A stretch of DNA of 64,000 nt, from contig VCJN01001362.1 of NCBI GenBank assembly GCA_006384855.1, positions 52,508 to 116,507 on the forward strand, written 5' to 3'. The notes under the pieces are model-generated. The model was not told the DNA's origin. It searched no databases and worked only from the letters and a program-made list of their open reading frames with translations. Origin of the DNA: Tetraselmis striata. Taxonomy: Eukaryota; Chlorophyta; Chlorodendrophyceae; Chlorodendrales; Chlorodendraceae. This document shows, piece after piece, positions 33,449 through 44,631 of the stretch; within the stretch, counting starts at the first letter, position 1, and each line of letters starts with the position of its first letter. The position numbers and the translations under genes were made by a program.

Positions 33449-35011
33449 ACAAAATGCTACTCGAAGATATAGTACGCCAACTCCGACACCGAGCGGATTT
33501 GGGACTCCAAACCACCCTTCAGAAAGTCAAAGCCCATATTGGGGTCGAAGGCAACGAACAAGCCGACACCACCGCCGGCGAAGTAGCTAACAGGACAATC
33601 AAGTCTGACACTTTCGTAACCGTAGGCGCAACTCCCGAACTTGTGGATGAACGCATGCCAAGGCGCGCCGAGCACCACTCACACCCCCAACAACTTGAAA
33701 GCCGCCGTTTCGGTAACACGCCACCGCTATAGTAGGCTGCGACGCCTCCGACGAAAACCTACACTCCCACCTCATAGACCAAGCGTTGGCCACATGTGTA
33801 ATGCCGGACTTCGTCACCCCCTCGGACATCACCACCTCGGAAAGAATCCACATGCACCGTCTCATGTGGGCAACATACTCAAGCCGAATGAGACGCAAAG
33901 GCCAGCCGTCCTTCACATGCGGGGAATGCGGACGACACCTCAGCAACGGCCACATGGTAGGCAATGGCCAATCCATGACCGGCCTAAAGACAGACCGACA
34001 CAATAGCACGCTTGAACTCCCCCTCAACGAGCTGGAAGTCCTAAACGGCGGTCGCTGGCACGTACTATCCACGGACGCGGGAAACACACCTGTGGCTGAC
34101 TTTTCCTCTCCCAACAGAGACACCCTAATTTCCGACCTAACCGACAGAATCACACACACAGTCCCGTGCATCAACATCCCCGATCGCGTAGCGGACGCCC
34201 AAGAAGGGGCGACCGAAGATCCCAGCGCCGCCCAAGCACCCACCCTGCTCCCCACGACCATGCTACCCCCTCACCTCCGCCCTAAATACGTCAAGCCGGA
34301 CGCAGTACGCATTCTCGGATTCGACTAGAACCCGGCCACTGAAACCATATCTCCCAGCACCGATCCCAGGGCAGTCCAAAAATACAGATAATCGACTTCA
34401 AATATTGTACTGAACTCAATCATGCCACCGAGCACGCTCTCATCCGCTAAAATACCAACACATGGTGGGCGCCCTACGTCAACTTAGTTGGCAGTGTCCG
34501 ATTGAAATCATCCCCGTTTCCCTCGGCCGCAGCGGCACCATGCACAAACTCACACTAGAAGCCATCCATAGCCTCACGGTCCTCCGCCCCAAGAAGCATC
34601 CCCCGGACAAACTCCCTCCGCCTCCCAGCGCCGCTGCAATCCGCCCATGTAGGAAACTCCAACGACTCTCAATCGGATGGCTACATACTCTCCTCCGCAT
34701 ATCCCGACAGTCCCTCAAAACCTACCATGTCCAACCCCAGTACCTCCCACAAACCCCGCACGCACACCCACCGTTTAACATACACGCTTCCGCAGCCCAC
34801 GTACACGACACCCCCGCCACGGCAGGGGGGGGGACAATAGCAAGCGGCATGGAAGGAGGAGGGGCGCGGGCGACAAGGAGAAAGTCCGGAAGCTGCATCC
34901 GTAATCCCTAGGGTTCCCACAGCGGTTGGATAAAGCAGGTCCTAAAAGCAACTCGGCTTGGACAGTGGAGAGCAGCAAGTCAGCATGTTGTAAATCAATT
35001 TCAATTTCAAT
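33449..35011 (+). mobile_element. Non-LTR retrotransposon fragment inserted in the piggyBac transposase
   Basis: The insert is flanked by an 11-bp duplication TGGCATCATGG (33438-33448 and 35012-35022) and ends in a CAATTT microsatellite-like tail. It encodes an RNase H end (KVKAHIGVEGNEQADTTAGE), a region with CGECGR, the frame RPKYVKPDAVRILGFD, then IIPVSLGRSGTMHKLTLEAI typical of the C-terminus of LINE ORFs. Frameshifts near 33730, 34330 and 34460 and the missing reverse transcriptase show a 5'-truncated, decayed copy. Confidence 0.75.
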
Positions 35012-35830
35012 TGGCATCATGGCTCCCAACCGCTTTGACCACGCCACAATGCAAAAGGCTTATGTAAACCTGGGGCAATCGGGCAAGCAAGCTTGGGTCA
35101 CAAGCAACCACGGCTCGTTGTAGCAGCATGCTCAACTAATAAGGTGATACCTCCCCGTGAGAGTGTGGAAGTGAAATTCCAGAGGGAAAGATATTGTGAG
35201 GACTACATTTTAAGGTGATACCTCCCCGTGAGAGTGTGGAAGTGAAATTCCATAGGGAAAGATATTGTGAGGACTACGTTTGATGTGGAATTGACGGAGA
35301 AGCATGGAATGTACAATCAGCACTTGAACGCGATTGACCTACATAACAATCTATCCATTGGTCCTTGCTTTGCGGCTGGTGCATGCAAGTGCATGCTCTT
35401 CTGCTACGTTTCTTCTTGAACACGCTCAGCGTGATAGAGACCAACGCCTATCTTGTCTACAATCACATGGCAAAGAAGGAGTTGCCCCGCCGTGAGTGGA
35501 AATGCAAGCTCGTTTTCCCGCTCAATCAACGCGGTAGGAGGCATGATATGGCGCCGGCACAGAGTTTCCGTGCCACCGCGAGGGTTAGTGGCGGCAGCAA
35601 GAGGACAAAAAGCTCCGGAGCCTCCCTGGGCAGCACCGTGGCGGCTCATGTGCCTTCCACATCGGGATACAGCACCATGGGCTTATTTTTTGTGCCGCAC
35701 ACTATGTGAGCTCGAAACCCTGAAGATCAACAAAAAACAAGAACACACGTAGAAAGACCATCCCCGCCAAGAGGCAACGCTGCAAGTATCGCAACTTATG
35801 TAAGTCGTTGTGTATGCCGCGGCATTCCGG
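35012..35830 (+). pseudogene. piggyBac-type transposase, 3' part, decayed
   Basis: Resumes after the inserted retrotransposon. It reads IPPRESVEVKFQREDIVRT, then after frame changes FLNTLSVIETNAYLVYNHMA and RREWKCKLVFPLNQ, which fit the C-terminal helices of piggyBac transposases. It ends with a basic Cys-containing segment AKRQRCKYRNLCKS. A 71-bp tandem duplication inside breaks the frame. Confidence 0.65.
35141..35282. repeat. 71-bp tandem duplication in the transposase relic
   Basis: Units 35141-35211 and 35212-35282 both start AAGGTGATACCTCCCCGTGA and differ at a few bases. 71 is not a multiple of three, so it adds a frameshift. Confidence 0.9.
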
Positions 35831-36375
35831 TGTCCTCTAGTAACTGTGCACGGCCTTGCTTCCGCCGATATATTGCCGACCACTTGCTGGCCGGTGGTTG
35901 GCAACATAGCCTTTGACCTGTCCAACGATTAGCGACATGCGCGGCCATGGCACTGCACGGTGCAACTATTCCACTTTGGAAACCTTTTTATGCCTCAAGC
36001 ATCTCCCCCGAACCCCAAAATTGCTTATGTACAACTGAATGGAGCTCGTTTGACGGCGTGTGTGGTGGGCGTCGGGAAAAAACCGGCGGCCGTTGCACAG
36101 CTGTGCAGCGGCTTATCCGCCATGGCATGACGGGCGCATCCAAGACATCGGCCGCCTACCGGCTCCGGCGTGTCTCCCTTGACTCAGACGACCACCAAAA
36201 TAGCGTTGACGCCCACAATTTGCTTTTCGAGCCTGCACCGACATCGTGCCCTTATACATGGAGACGGGGTTGGTTTTCGACTAGGATCTGCCAGATCCGA
36301 ACGTGCATGGCGTCAATAGATTATGCTCCGTGAGGTTGCGGCGTTTGTACCAGACCGAGATGAATGTACAGCGAC
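35831..36375. other. No recognisable gene
   Basis: A plus-strand ORF of 128 codons (35947-36333) shows no family features. Probably the tail of the piggyBac element and flank. Confidence 0.35.
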
Positions 36376-37290
36376 ACACCCCCTATAGTGATTTTTGTAC
36401 CCGCCCCCTAATGTCACTGTAAGGGCGGTGTCACAATGGGGAGTGTCACTGTATAATAGGTGGAAAACACTACCTACATAGTGACACATGTCAGTATAGT
36501 GGTGTAATAGTCACTATGTGGGTGTTGTCCTCAGAAACATTGTGGCATGGCCAGCAATGTGTGTATCCATTACATATATCCGCAATCTGCTCTCTGTACC
36601 ATGCGGCATCCCTACGTGTCGCAGAACGAAGGCTCGCTCGCACGCGGGGTGAAGCATGTGCGCCCTCGCTAGGTACCCGAAGTCCTCGGGGTCCGACTTG
36701 CACCCTGGCTGGCCGCATGCTTGTAAGAGATGCCGGTCAAGGTCGCGGCCGGGGCACCAATGGGGGACGTCTGGCTCGTAGTCTACGTACGAACATGTGA
36801 CCTCTCTCCGCTTCTTCCTAGCCATCGTGCCGTTTCGGGCGCCAGATCCTGCCGGGCGCGACTTTCGCTAAGAAGGGCAATTAGAGCGGAACTGCCGGCG
36901 GGCCGCCCAAGAACGGCGACGGCGGCGGCATTGCGCACCTCGTCGGGGCTGCCGAGCGGGGCGCGGCTGGCGCGCACGTAGTGCTGCCGGGCGCAACCGG
37001 CCGGGCTGCAACCGGGCGTAAACCTGTAGTGGCCCCGATTTTCCGAGTGTTAAGCCTATGGTGTCAATGTAAAGGATTGCCCCTAGTGTTAAGCGGCCAG
37101 TTTGTCCCCCACCCCCACCCCCCCGGGTCACTATAGGGGTGTGTCACTATAAACGGGGGTGTCATTGTAGGGGTGGTCAAATCCGCTTAACACAGGGGGG
37201 GGGGAATTCCGCCCCCCCCCCCCCCCCCTGTGACTATAAGGGTAGTGTCACTATATAGAGTGTCATTGTAGGGGTGTTGTCGTTGTATTT
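36376..37290. mobile_element. Putative small DNA element with GTGTCACTATA repeats
   Basis: ACACCCCCTATAGTGA at about 36375 and its near-inverse TCACTATAGGGGTGTG at about 37127 bracket about 750 bp. Both flanks carry many GTGTCACTATA and GTGTCATTGTA variants, on the right up to 37290. A C run and G run lie at about 37194-37227. No target duplication found. Confidence 0.4.
36514..36825 (-). CDS. Cys/His-rich ORF inside the putative element, unknown
   Basis: ATG-initiated frame of 103 codons. It begins with a basic start (MARKKRREVTCSYVDYEPD) and has spaced Cys and His (HWCPGRD, LLQACGQPGCKSDPED, HMLHPACERAF, RHVGMPHGTE), suggestive of a zinc-binding fold. The context inside a repeat-flanked segment suggests a transposon-encoded fragment. 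No family recognised. Confidence 0.3.
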   Translation of the reverse strand: MARKKRREVTCSYVDYEPDVPHWCPGRDLDRHLLQACGQPGCKSDPEDFGYLARAHMLHPACERAFVLRHVGMPHGTESRLRIYVMDTHIAGHATMFLRTTPT

Positions 37291-37336
37291 CGAATATTTG
37301 GTTCGGCGGGTAGGGCGGACCTTACGTGGTCGGTGC

Positions 37337-37600
37337 AAGGCAAAAAATAAAAGTAAGGTTCGCCCCGGGTCATTGGCCGAAGCCGCCCCAACACTTGACC
37401 TCGTGCGCCAAGTGCAGTCGTAGGTCTGAAATAGCCATTAGACCATTGCCTCATTCGAACCTCGAAGGGCTAATTCATCAACTGTGTAAACCCGGGACAC
37501 GGGCCCGGGCGATATTGCCCTTAATTGACAGAGCCGGGAATCGATCCAGGGATCCCCTAAGTAGGAGACCATCGCTCTACCGAGTAGACAGGCAACGAGG
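37337..37600 (-). mobile_element. tRNA-derived SINE copy B
   Basis: On the minus strand the first about 75 bases look like a tRNA: D-arm CTCGGTAGAGCG, an anticodon-like stem-loop, and a T-arm GGATCGATTCCCGGC carrying the Pol III B box. The body then matches copies A and C (CCGGGTTTACAC, GGTTCGAATGAGGCAA, GACCTACGACTG, TTGGGGCGGC) and ends in a T-rich tail. Confidence 0.75.
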
Positions 37601-38010
37601 CTTGGGTATTCTTATGGCAATGTTTTAGACGGTGATCCGACATTGTTGGAAATTCTGTCACTAGCCCTTGATTAGTCTTGCAGAATATGCTTCGACAATT
37701 TGCTTTTTGACTATTAACGGAGCGTCGCTTACCCAGAGCGTTCCGTGGTTGGATCGCTGCCTAGACGGCCGTCATAAAGACTCTGCAAGGGTTTCACTGT
37801 TGCCAGTCCTGTCCCGGGGGCGAAAAACAAATATGGTTTCAATTAGCCCGGTGAAAGTTTCGGCCGTTAGCTTGCTGCTCGACACAGTCGTCGGAAATAT
37901 CTATTTTACTGCACATCTGTGCAGTACCGTACCCGTATTTGCTACTGGCCTTTTTTGTAATCCACACCAGTGCTCTTGGTGCGATAGATACGGATACTGT
38001 GTATGATACC
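37601..38010. other. Repeat-containing spacer
   Basis: Contains a 78-bp segment (37753-37830) that recurs inverted at about 44000-44070. No gene seen. Confidence 0.4.
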
Positions 38011-38024
38011 TATAACCCGAGCGC

Positions 38025-38087
38025 GTTTCCTATTGCCTATCCGGGTGGTTTCCTGGTCGCCTTTTGCAGCTAGCTCATGTAAATATA
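38025..38087 (+). mobile_element. Retroposon copy 2, very short, with 14-bp target duplication
   Basis: A 63-bp insert ends AGCTAGCTCATGTAAATA and is flanked by TATAACCCGAGCGC at 38011-38024 and 38088-38101. Only the 3' end of the family is present. Confidence 0.7.
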
Positions 38088-38214
38088 TATAACCCGAGCG
38101 CCCAAATATTTGAAGTAGCGACTAACTTGACAGTTGAATCAGCGATGGGTCGATTTTTCAGAAAATTTAAAACAACGGGTTCTATGTCACTGGCCTACAG
38201 TTCCATCAATTGCA

Positions 38215-38268
38215 TTTTGGTTTTATTTTGGTGATTTCCGATATCGCCTTCTGCTGCTAGCTCATGTA
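38215..38268 (+). mobile_element. Retroposon copy 3, 3' end only
   Basis: GGTGATTTCCGATATCGCCT to GCTAGCTCATGTAA, nearly identical to the end of copy 4. A short AATTGC occurs on both sides; the target duplication is not certain. Confidence 0.6.
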
Positions 38269-38269
38269 A

Positions 38270-38650
38270 TTGCCAGAGCTTTGAAGTACCAGCAGCGAGC
38301 GTTTGCATTGCCATCAGCGCTTTGAAGTACCAGAGTTTTTTTCCATTACCAGCAGCGAGTAGCGAGTACCAGTACTCATAGCCTCCCAACCGTGAGATTG
38401 CAATCGGACGGCTGTGTAATTAAGGAGCGTGGGCGTGCGGGCGGGTCGGTGGATTATAGTACTTAGTAGTGCATTCCAGTAGATAAGCGCTGTAGTCATG
38501 CACCTATAGGCCTGATCCACTGCACTGTACGGGTACCCGTACGGCAATAAAGCTCACCGCCGATGAATAAAAATCGACGCTACGCTGGATAGTAGTGATG
38601 GTATATTAGCAACGATCAGGATTGCAAGTACTGGTACAAGGGGTTTTTTC
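38270..38650. other. No gene seen
   Basis: Includes a local duplication of GCTTTGAAGTACCAG at 38277 and 38320. Otherwise featureless. Confidence 0.4.
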
Positions 38651-40120
38651 CAGGGTTGCCCGGAAGGGGCTTCAGTTCAGGCCACTTCAGGCTGAAGTCC
38701 CGTCTTTAGCTGAACTCAGTTCAGGCTGAATACCTAGCGAAAATGGCCTGAATTCCCCTACCTGAAGTCCCTCTAAACGTGTTTTGAGTGTAGCGGCTAG
38801 CGGTAGAATCCATTCGCTCTGATATGTCCGAATCCTCAGAGAAATTGTACTATAATCGCCCTAGGTGTCGCACACGGCCGCATCCGTACCAGGCCCACAT
38901 ATTCGGCATATAGTACATGATGGTGCGCCAATAGTATATTGCGCAGTGTTAAACGGTGTTTTCAGTTTCTGTAATGCGTCATCCTGCACTTGCTGTATTC
39001 CTCGGTGGGGCAACAACGCAGGCTGGCGCCCGCCGCCAAGGAATACGGAATACGGCATCACCAAATGGCGCGCGATCACAGCACCACACTCTCCACTCTC
39101 AAGTGTCAAGTCTCAACCCTACGCCCAGTCCCCCCCCCTCCCCCCCCAAGCTGATTATGGAAGCCGCGCAGGTTGCCTCGGAGGCCGCCGAACCGTACGC
39201 CGGCGCTGCGGAGGCCGAAGTCGACATGCAGGCCGCCGGCCACGAAGAGAGCATGCCGCCGCCGCCACCAGGCTCGCGCCCCGGCCCATCCCGCCATACG
39301 AACCGCCGTAACGTTGGCGACTCGTCGCAGTCCGCTTTGCCCCGGCCCGACATACAGTGCCAGCGCTAAGCCACCGATAGAACTTGACGGTGACGATGAG
39401 CAAGCAGCCGACATCCCATGTGATGTTGTAGACATTCCCAGCTCCACTATCTACTGACTGCCATATGTGTGTTGGATGTGTACGTGCAGAGTTTCACCTT
39501 GAGCAAGATTCATAATAAGCGTAAATCTTGCATCACCTGGACCAAGCAGTCCTCCAAGGGCTGATGGCACGCGCTGGTCCTCGCATGCCGTGAGATGCGG
39601 GTGAAGGTTATCAAGTTCATCACACCAGTGAAGACGCGCTTCACCAGCGTAAGTTTACACAACATGCTGTGCTGTTTTGTATTACTCCTGAGCTGATGTG
39701 CATGCCCTGTCGTTCTGCAATACAACATACTGACATGTGTATTGCTTGCATGTACACGTCAGACATGGAGCATGCTGAGGAGCCTTATCACGACACGTGT
39801 TGTGGTGGATCACCACCTGTATGGCACAATGCCGCAGACCGCCAGCACAAACTTGCGAGAGCGGCAGCCCACCCATGCGGAATGGTCTGTGGCAGCGGCC
39901 ATGGAGGATGTATGTGCTGTCCCACCCCTGCAAACTCGGAATAATTGGAATTTGCACGTATGTTGCTTGCAATCCCTGCTAGTCAGATAGAGTGTGAGCG
40001 TGTGTTCTCTCTCGCTGGCCTAGTCACAAAGAGCCTGCGGAATAAAATGGGTTTGGGGAATGCTATATGCTGCTTATCAATATATTTATTTAGAACACAT
40101 CTAGTTGCTACCCGTACATT
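38651..40120 (+). mobile_element. hAT-type DNA transposon relic
   Basis: Starts CAGGGTTGCCCGG, a hAT-like terminal sequence, followed by subterminal TTCAGGCTGAA palindromes at about 38687 and 38722. The transposase end is recognisable at 39945-40060: LLAIPASQIECERVFSLAG followed by KSLRNKMG, the hAT dimerisation motif. Upstream fragments (VKVIKFITPVKTRFTS and others) lie in different frames. No matching right terminus was found, so the right end is probably truncated. Confidence 0.6.
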
Positions 40121-40529
40121 GTGGTTTTGCTGACCACCATATGGTGGCGTGTACTCGTACCAGTACCTATGTGAGTCGTTACTGCGTCAGTGCCGAATCG
40201 ACGCACCGGATCGAAGCTGCTGCGCTAGTTCATCACCTACTGCTGCTGCATTCTGCTCATCTGCTCCTCGGCGTCTCGGCCTCTAATATGGCCACTGAAG
40301 TATTCATACACAAGAATGTAGACATGGTTGCACAGATGGACGCTGCTCTCTAGTACAACTTTGGCTAGGAGTGTTACATGCTCTCTGTCAAGCCGGATAT
40401 CAAGGCCATCGAATCGTAAGGAAGTCATCAAGACGCTGGTAGCCTGGAAACGCGGGAGGGTCGGGGTTTTTCATCAAAGTTATGTAACAATTTCTTTACA
40501 AGCACTAAGTAGTTTACTGGCCACTGTCT

Positions 40530-40561
<32 letters not shown>
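40121..40561. other. No gene seen; 31-base poly-G run at 40531-40561
   Basis: Spacer between the hAT relic and the DIRS-type element, with the longest G run in the window. Confidence 0.4.
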
Positions 40562-40562
<1 letters not shown>

Positions 40563-40885
40563 GGGCGCATGGTCGGGTCGGTGTACATCCCTGTGACCAC
40601 GTCGCTATTCTTCGACCAATCGCCCATGTGTCTGATGGCCGGCAAGGGGACGCCGACGCAGCTTGCTGCGGAGGCGGCGCCCTTGCGTAAACTTTGCGAT
40701 GTCCACTTGAAACCGGAGGGCGGTTGGGCGCCTGCCGCCAGTTAGGCTTGCCGCAACCACTCGGTGAGAGTGGCTGACACCGACCAAGTGGCGGAAGACT
40801 CCAGCGGGGAGATGCTCCAGAACTTGGGCGGCGGGCTGGCGCCGTAGAAACTACGGCGGCGGTAGGCGTCGCGACTGATGGTGTA
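40562..40885 (-). pseudogene. Tyrosine recombinase C-terminus (DIRS type), copy 1
   Basis: Frame reads LTEWLRQA, stop, then WTSQSLRKGAASAASCVGVP and IRHMGDWSKNSDVVTGMYTDP. SLRKG and the final Tyr match the C-terminal box of tyrosine recombinases. The usual His before SLRKG is Gln here. It follows directly on the RNase H end, showing a deletion. Confidence 0.65.
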
Positions 40886-42300
40886 CTAGCTCAGCAGGTC
40901 AGCGAATTCCGGAACGGCGGCGATGGGCTGCGGCAGGAACGATTCGACCGCGTGACGTACCGCGCGAAGCTCTTTCCACGTGATGTGATGCGCGCGGTCG
41001 TCCTCGTACCAGAAGCCGCGCGCCTGGTAAGCGTTGTTGTTGTTCAGCACAAGCTCCCATCCATACGAGCTGGAGTCCGCGTGCAGATACGCGGTCTCCA
41101 CATGCATGTACATAGAGCGACCGTTGTGATGCGCAGGTACCTGGGTCCACCATTCCAGTTCGCGGCGCAGCTGGTTTGTCATCTTGACGCGCCCGCCCCA
41201 ACCCTGCCGGGTTGCGAGAACGCAATGCAGGTCCCGCAAAAAAAAGCGGGCCGGCGTAATTGCCAAGTACAGGAACTGAGCCTTTCCCGCAAAGGACGCC
41301 AGCTGCCGGGCTGGGAGCCAGCGCATGTTGGAGGCTGCGTGGCCAAGGAGAGAACGGGCGACCTTGGCTAGCGCGACGAGCTTCTCCGCGGGGGCGCGGA
41401 ACTCGCCGCGCTGCAGGTCAACGATAAGCCCCTGGTGAGGGCCGACTTGGGTGGGCTCCCATACTCCCTTTTTGGGTTGCGCAGCAAGCCCATGCGGTCC
41501 AGCAAGGTGTTTAACCGGACGCGTAGCTCCAGGGCTGCCTCGCGGGAGTCCGCGAGGAAAAGGAAGTCGTCCATATAGGGTAGGAGCCGCTCGCCCCGCC
41601 GGCGAGTGTTGCGCAGGAAACGGCGAGTAGGCTTGGACGGGGCCGTGGGAGGTAACGCTGGGTCGCGCCGCTACAGGGGCGTCCGCAGGTAGTCCGTAAA
41701 GGCCGCTATCAACTTGCAGAAGTAATACGATGAGCCTGTCTAACCCATCGGTAGGCACGCCAGTCGCCACAGCTCCCCCCGGTAGTTCACGGTAAAGAAG
41801 TCGCGGTCCTGCCTCCTCCCGAATCCCGAGGGCGTAGTAGCCATCGTCTATGTCCATCGAAACGAACCAGTCCCCCGCGCGCGCCACGTGCCGCAGGTGC
41901 TTGAGCGTCTCATAGGACATTGCGAAAGTCTTGCACCACTTGTTGAGCTCCCGTAGGTCGATGCTGAGGCGCCACTTGTTGGTGCCGGGCCTGGGGACTA
42001 GAAACATTCTGGATACCCACTTGTCGCAGTGTCCTCGCTCCCACGCGTCAATCGCCTCGAAGCGAGGCTGTTCCGTAGCCCTGAAGTCCAGTTGTGCTTG
42101 AGTGGCGTCGCGCATGCATAGAGACGCCGTGGTTGTAGGGGCGAGGGCGTTGCCTGTTCTTGAAGCGTATCCGCACTCCTTGGCGAATCCAGCTCAAGAC
42201 TTGTCCGCTCGCGCCGATGTTCTTCCAGTCGCGCCATCTTCTCCGCATGCGGTGTCGCATGTAGAGGGAGGTAGGCGTACAGGAGTCGGCGCGGCGGGCC
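40886..42300 (-). pseudogene. Reverse transcriptase-RNase H (DIRS type), frameshifted, copy 1
   Basis: From GQVLSWIRQGVRIRF the frame gives VSRMFLVPRPGTNKWRLSID and LRELNKW (RT motif 1-2), DWFVSMDIDDGYYALGI (motif A), and PMG, stop, TGSSYYFCKL (motif B). YMDDFLFLADS (catalytic YxDD) lies in a second frame. The RNase H part follows (ADSSSYGWELVLN, HHITWKELRAVRHAVESF). At least two frame changes and one stop at a Trp position make it inactive. Confidence 0.8.
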
Positions 42301-42306
42301 ACACCG

Positions 42307-43414
42307 TCACTTGGTGACCTTGGCCTTGACCTTGTTGGCTGCTGCGGCCGTCGCTGCGGCCTTCCGCGCTGCTGCGGCTTGCTCACGTTGCTTGCGCCTC
42401 TCGACGGACTCTGTGGGGGCGGGCTTGTCGGGGGGGGGGGGGGGGGGGGGGGGGGGCCTTGGCGAACGCGGCCGCGGCACGGGCCTTGCCCGCTGCGGAA
42501 AGGCTGACCTCGAGGGTCTTGTCGTCGAACGCTCGGCGGAGATGGTCGAGATACCCGGACACGGCGATGCGCCGTGGGTTGCAGAACTTTGCGTGAGCGA
42601 GCTCGGCGAAAACTTGGTCCGCTTATGTAGCCGTTGGTCCATTCTTGGCGAGCTGGAGGTAGCCCAACCGGGAACGGGTGGCCTCCTCCGTCGCCAAGTG
42701 GGTGCGGCAGGCTCGGAGCTCGGCAAGGGCCGCAGCCTTGCTTTCCGCCGTAGCAGACTCGGTCGAAAGCGACTCCATAGCGCCGCGCATCACCTCGTTG
42801 GCGCAGCTACTGAAGAAGGCATAGCAACCTAGGTGCAGGTATTCGTCGTACGTTGTCTGACTCCGCTTCTCCGCGAGGGCGCGGGCGGTGTCGTTAGTCA
42901 GGGGCCACAGGCGAGGCTCGTCGACGTCGCGCGGGGGGCGCTCCAGACCGGGGGGGGGGGGGGGGCGGGGGGGGGGGGGTGACTCGGCCGTAGTACGCAA
43001 AGTCGACGTACTCGAGCTCGTTGTCGGGTGCGTCTAGCTCAGCATGAAGGGGCTCTCGTGCTCCTTGCTCACCACCCTCGGGCGCAGGCGCGCCCGCGGG
43101 GCTGGCTGGGTGGGTGCCTTCGGGATGAGGCGGGTTAGTGGGGGGGGGGGGGGGGGGGGGGCGAGTCGAGCGAGCAAGGCAGCCGTAGCAGCCTCAAACG
43201 GCCCAGCCAGCCGCTTCTCCAGGGCTTCCGCTTGGCCCGTGAGGCGTTTTTCCAACTCCGCGACAGATGCCGCTGTGGCGCCGCCCGGGGCGTCGTCGAC
43301 TAGGGCGTCTTCCGGTACATGGTGAGCGGGCATCATGCTGTCGCGGGGTGGGGAAGGTGTAGCGTCTCGGGAGGCTGAGGCTCGGGTCCGAGTCGGCATA
43401 GAGTAAGCTGACAC
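42307..43414 (-). pseudogene. gag-like ORF of DIRS-type copy 1
   Basis: Pieces in order: an acidic Pro-rich start with a coiled coil (VAELEKRLTGQAEALEKRL); a central domain (LWPLTNDTARALAEKRSQTT, YDEYLHLGCYAFFSSCANEV); CNPRRIAVSGYLDHLRRAF; and a Lys/Ala-rich tail. Three G runs (42430-42456, about 42951-42979, 43141-43161) interrupt it and force frame changes. It corresponds in position to the ORF at 51386-52410. Confidence 0.5.
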
Positions 43415-44618
43415 TCTGCTCGACTGCTAGAGTCGAGACTGCTAGTGCGCGAGCCGGTTGAGGCGAGCGCATAGCAGAGAGTGCCGGTGCCCGAGGGTGG
43501 ATCCCTCAGATCGTGGCACTGGTGCGGGCCGGCAGGCCTTAGTCCGTGCGCCGCCCTCGGGGGTCGTGCGCAGTACAACATAGCTAATGTACTGTAAGCC
43601 TCTAGATGACTACATCTGACCATATGATGCAAGCTGCAAGCGCACTCGCCGCGGCTGATGGCCTACCCCGGGGCGGTGGTCCCCATTTGTTTCATGTTTC
43701 CCTTTCGGTCTTTCAAGTCGTTCCTTGGCGTTAGTGCTTCCCTTCACTTGAACCTTTGGTTCCTGGCAGCTTGGCGACTTCGTGGTTCCCTTGCTTGGCT
43801 CTTCCCTTGCTTCTTGGCTCCCTGGCCTCCTGCTCGACCTTGGTTTCAGGCTTATGTCTCTCTTTTGCTGGCAACCTTTCAAAGCTGCTTTTAGTTCTGT
43901 TTGTAGTGCGCATGTTAAAGCACCGATGTAAAAAATCTACTGAATCTATTTATACTACATCCCGAGCCGACCGCTCACACACTGTGCTGTTGCTTTAGGA
44001 ATTTTTTTTCGCCCCCGGGACAGGACTGGCACCAGTGAAACCCTTGCAGCGTCTCTACGACGGCCGTTTAGATTATTACATCAGGGCTTTCACAAATGCG
44101 CACTACAAACAGAACTAACAGCAACACCTGTGCTGTTGCTGGTCCCAGGAAGGAAGCTATTATCAGTACGAGACGGATTACTGGTGATGAAGATCGCTAG
44201 TAGAAGCAGGACGGGTGGTCGCTATACCCATACAAGTAGTTTCTGGGGGATTTAGCAGCGACTGCTGCCCTTTTTATAATTCACACCAGTAGTTTCCACT
44301 GGTGTGGGTTTACCAGTACTGTAGTCCTTTAAAAGCGGCTAGTGTCGATGTTTTAACACTGCTGATTTAAGCGGCGGATTTGTCACCGGCCTCCGTGTGA
44401 TTCCCACCACTATTCTACGGGTACAATGTGCTGATCCGCAATAGCAGTTACTTGGCGTTTTCTTGGAACGACCTACTGACGACCAGTCGTAAATATGTAT
44501 ACGGGTACAGGAAATCCGTACGAATCGCAAATTTTATTAGCTGTACCCGGCTGTGGACGGGCCGCGATGCAGATGCGGTTTGGAACCCGGGAGCTACCGC
44601 GTTAATATCTGGCAGCGC
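43415..44618. other. Repeat-rich spacer
   Basis: Holds a minisatellite of CTTGGTTCC-like units (about 43690-43870), which keeps both strands open. An inverted repeat around GCGCACTACAAACAGAACTA lies at about 43888-43916 and 44095-44122. The segment at 44000-44070 recurs inverted at 37753-37830. No gene seen. Confidence 0.5.
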
Positions 44619-44631
44619 TGTCTAATGTAAA

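Larger units (their letters stand above)
40562..43414 (-). mobile_element. DIRS-type tyrosine-recombinase retroelement, copy 1 (internally deleted)
   Basis: Order on the minus strand: gag-like ORF, reverse transcriptase with RNase H, then the last part of a tyrosine recombinase. This set is diagnostic of DIRS-order elements. The middle of the recombinase is missing and the RT frame is broken. No terminal repeats were recognised. Confidence 0.75.

Noticed and set aside
43640..43913. Membrane-protein-like ORF (plus) or Lys/Glu-rich ORF (minus)
   Set aside because: Both come from a CTTGGTTCC-like minisatellite.
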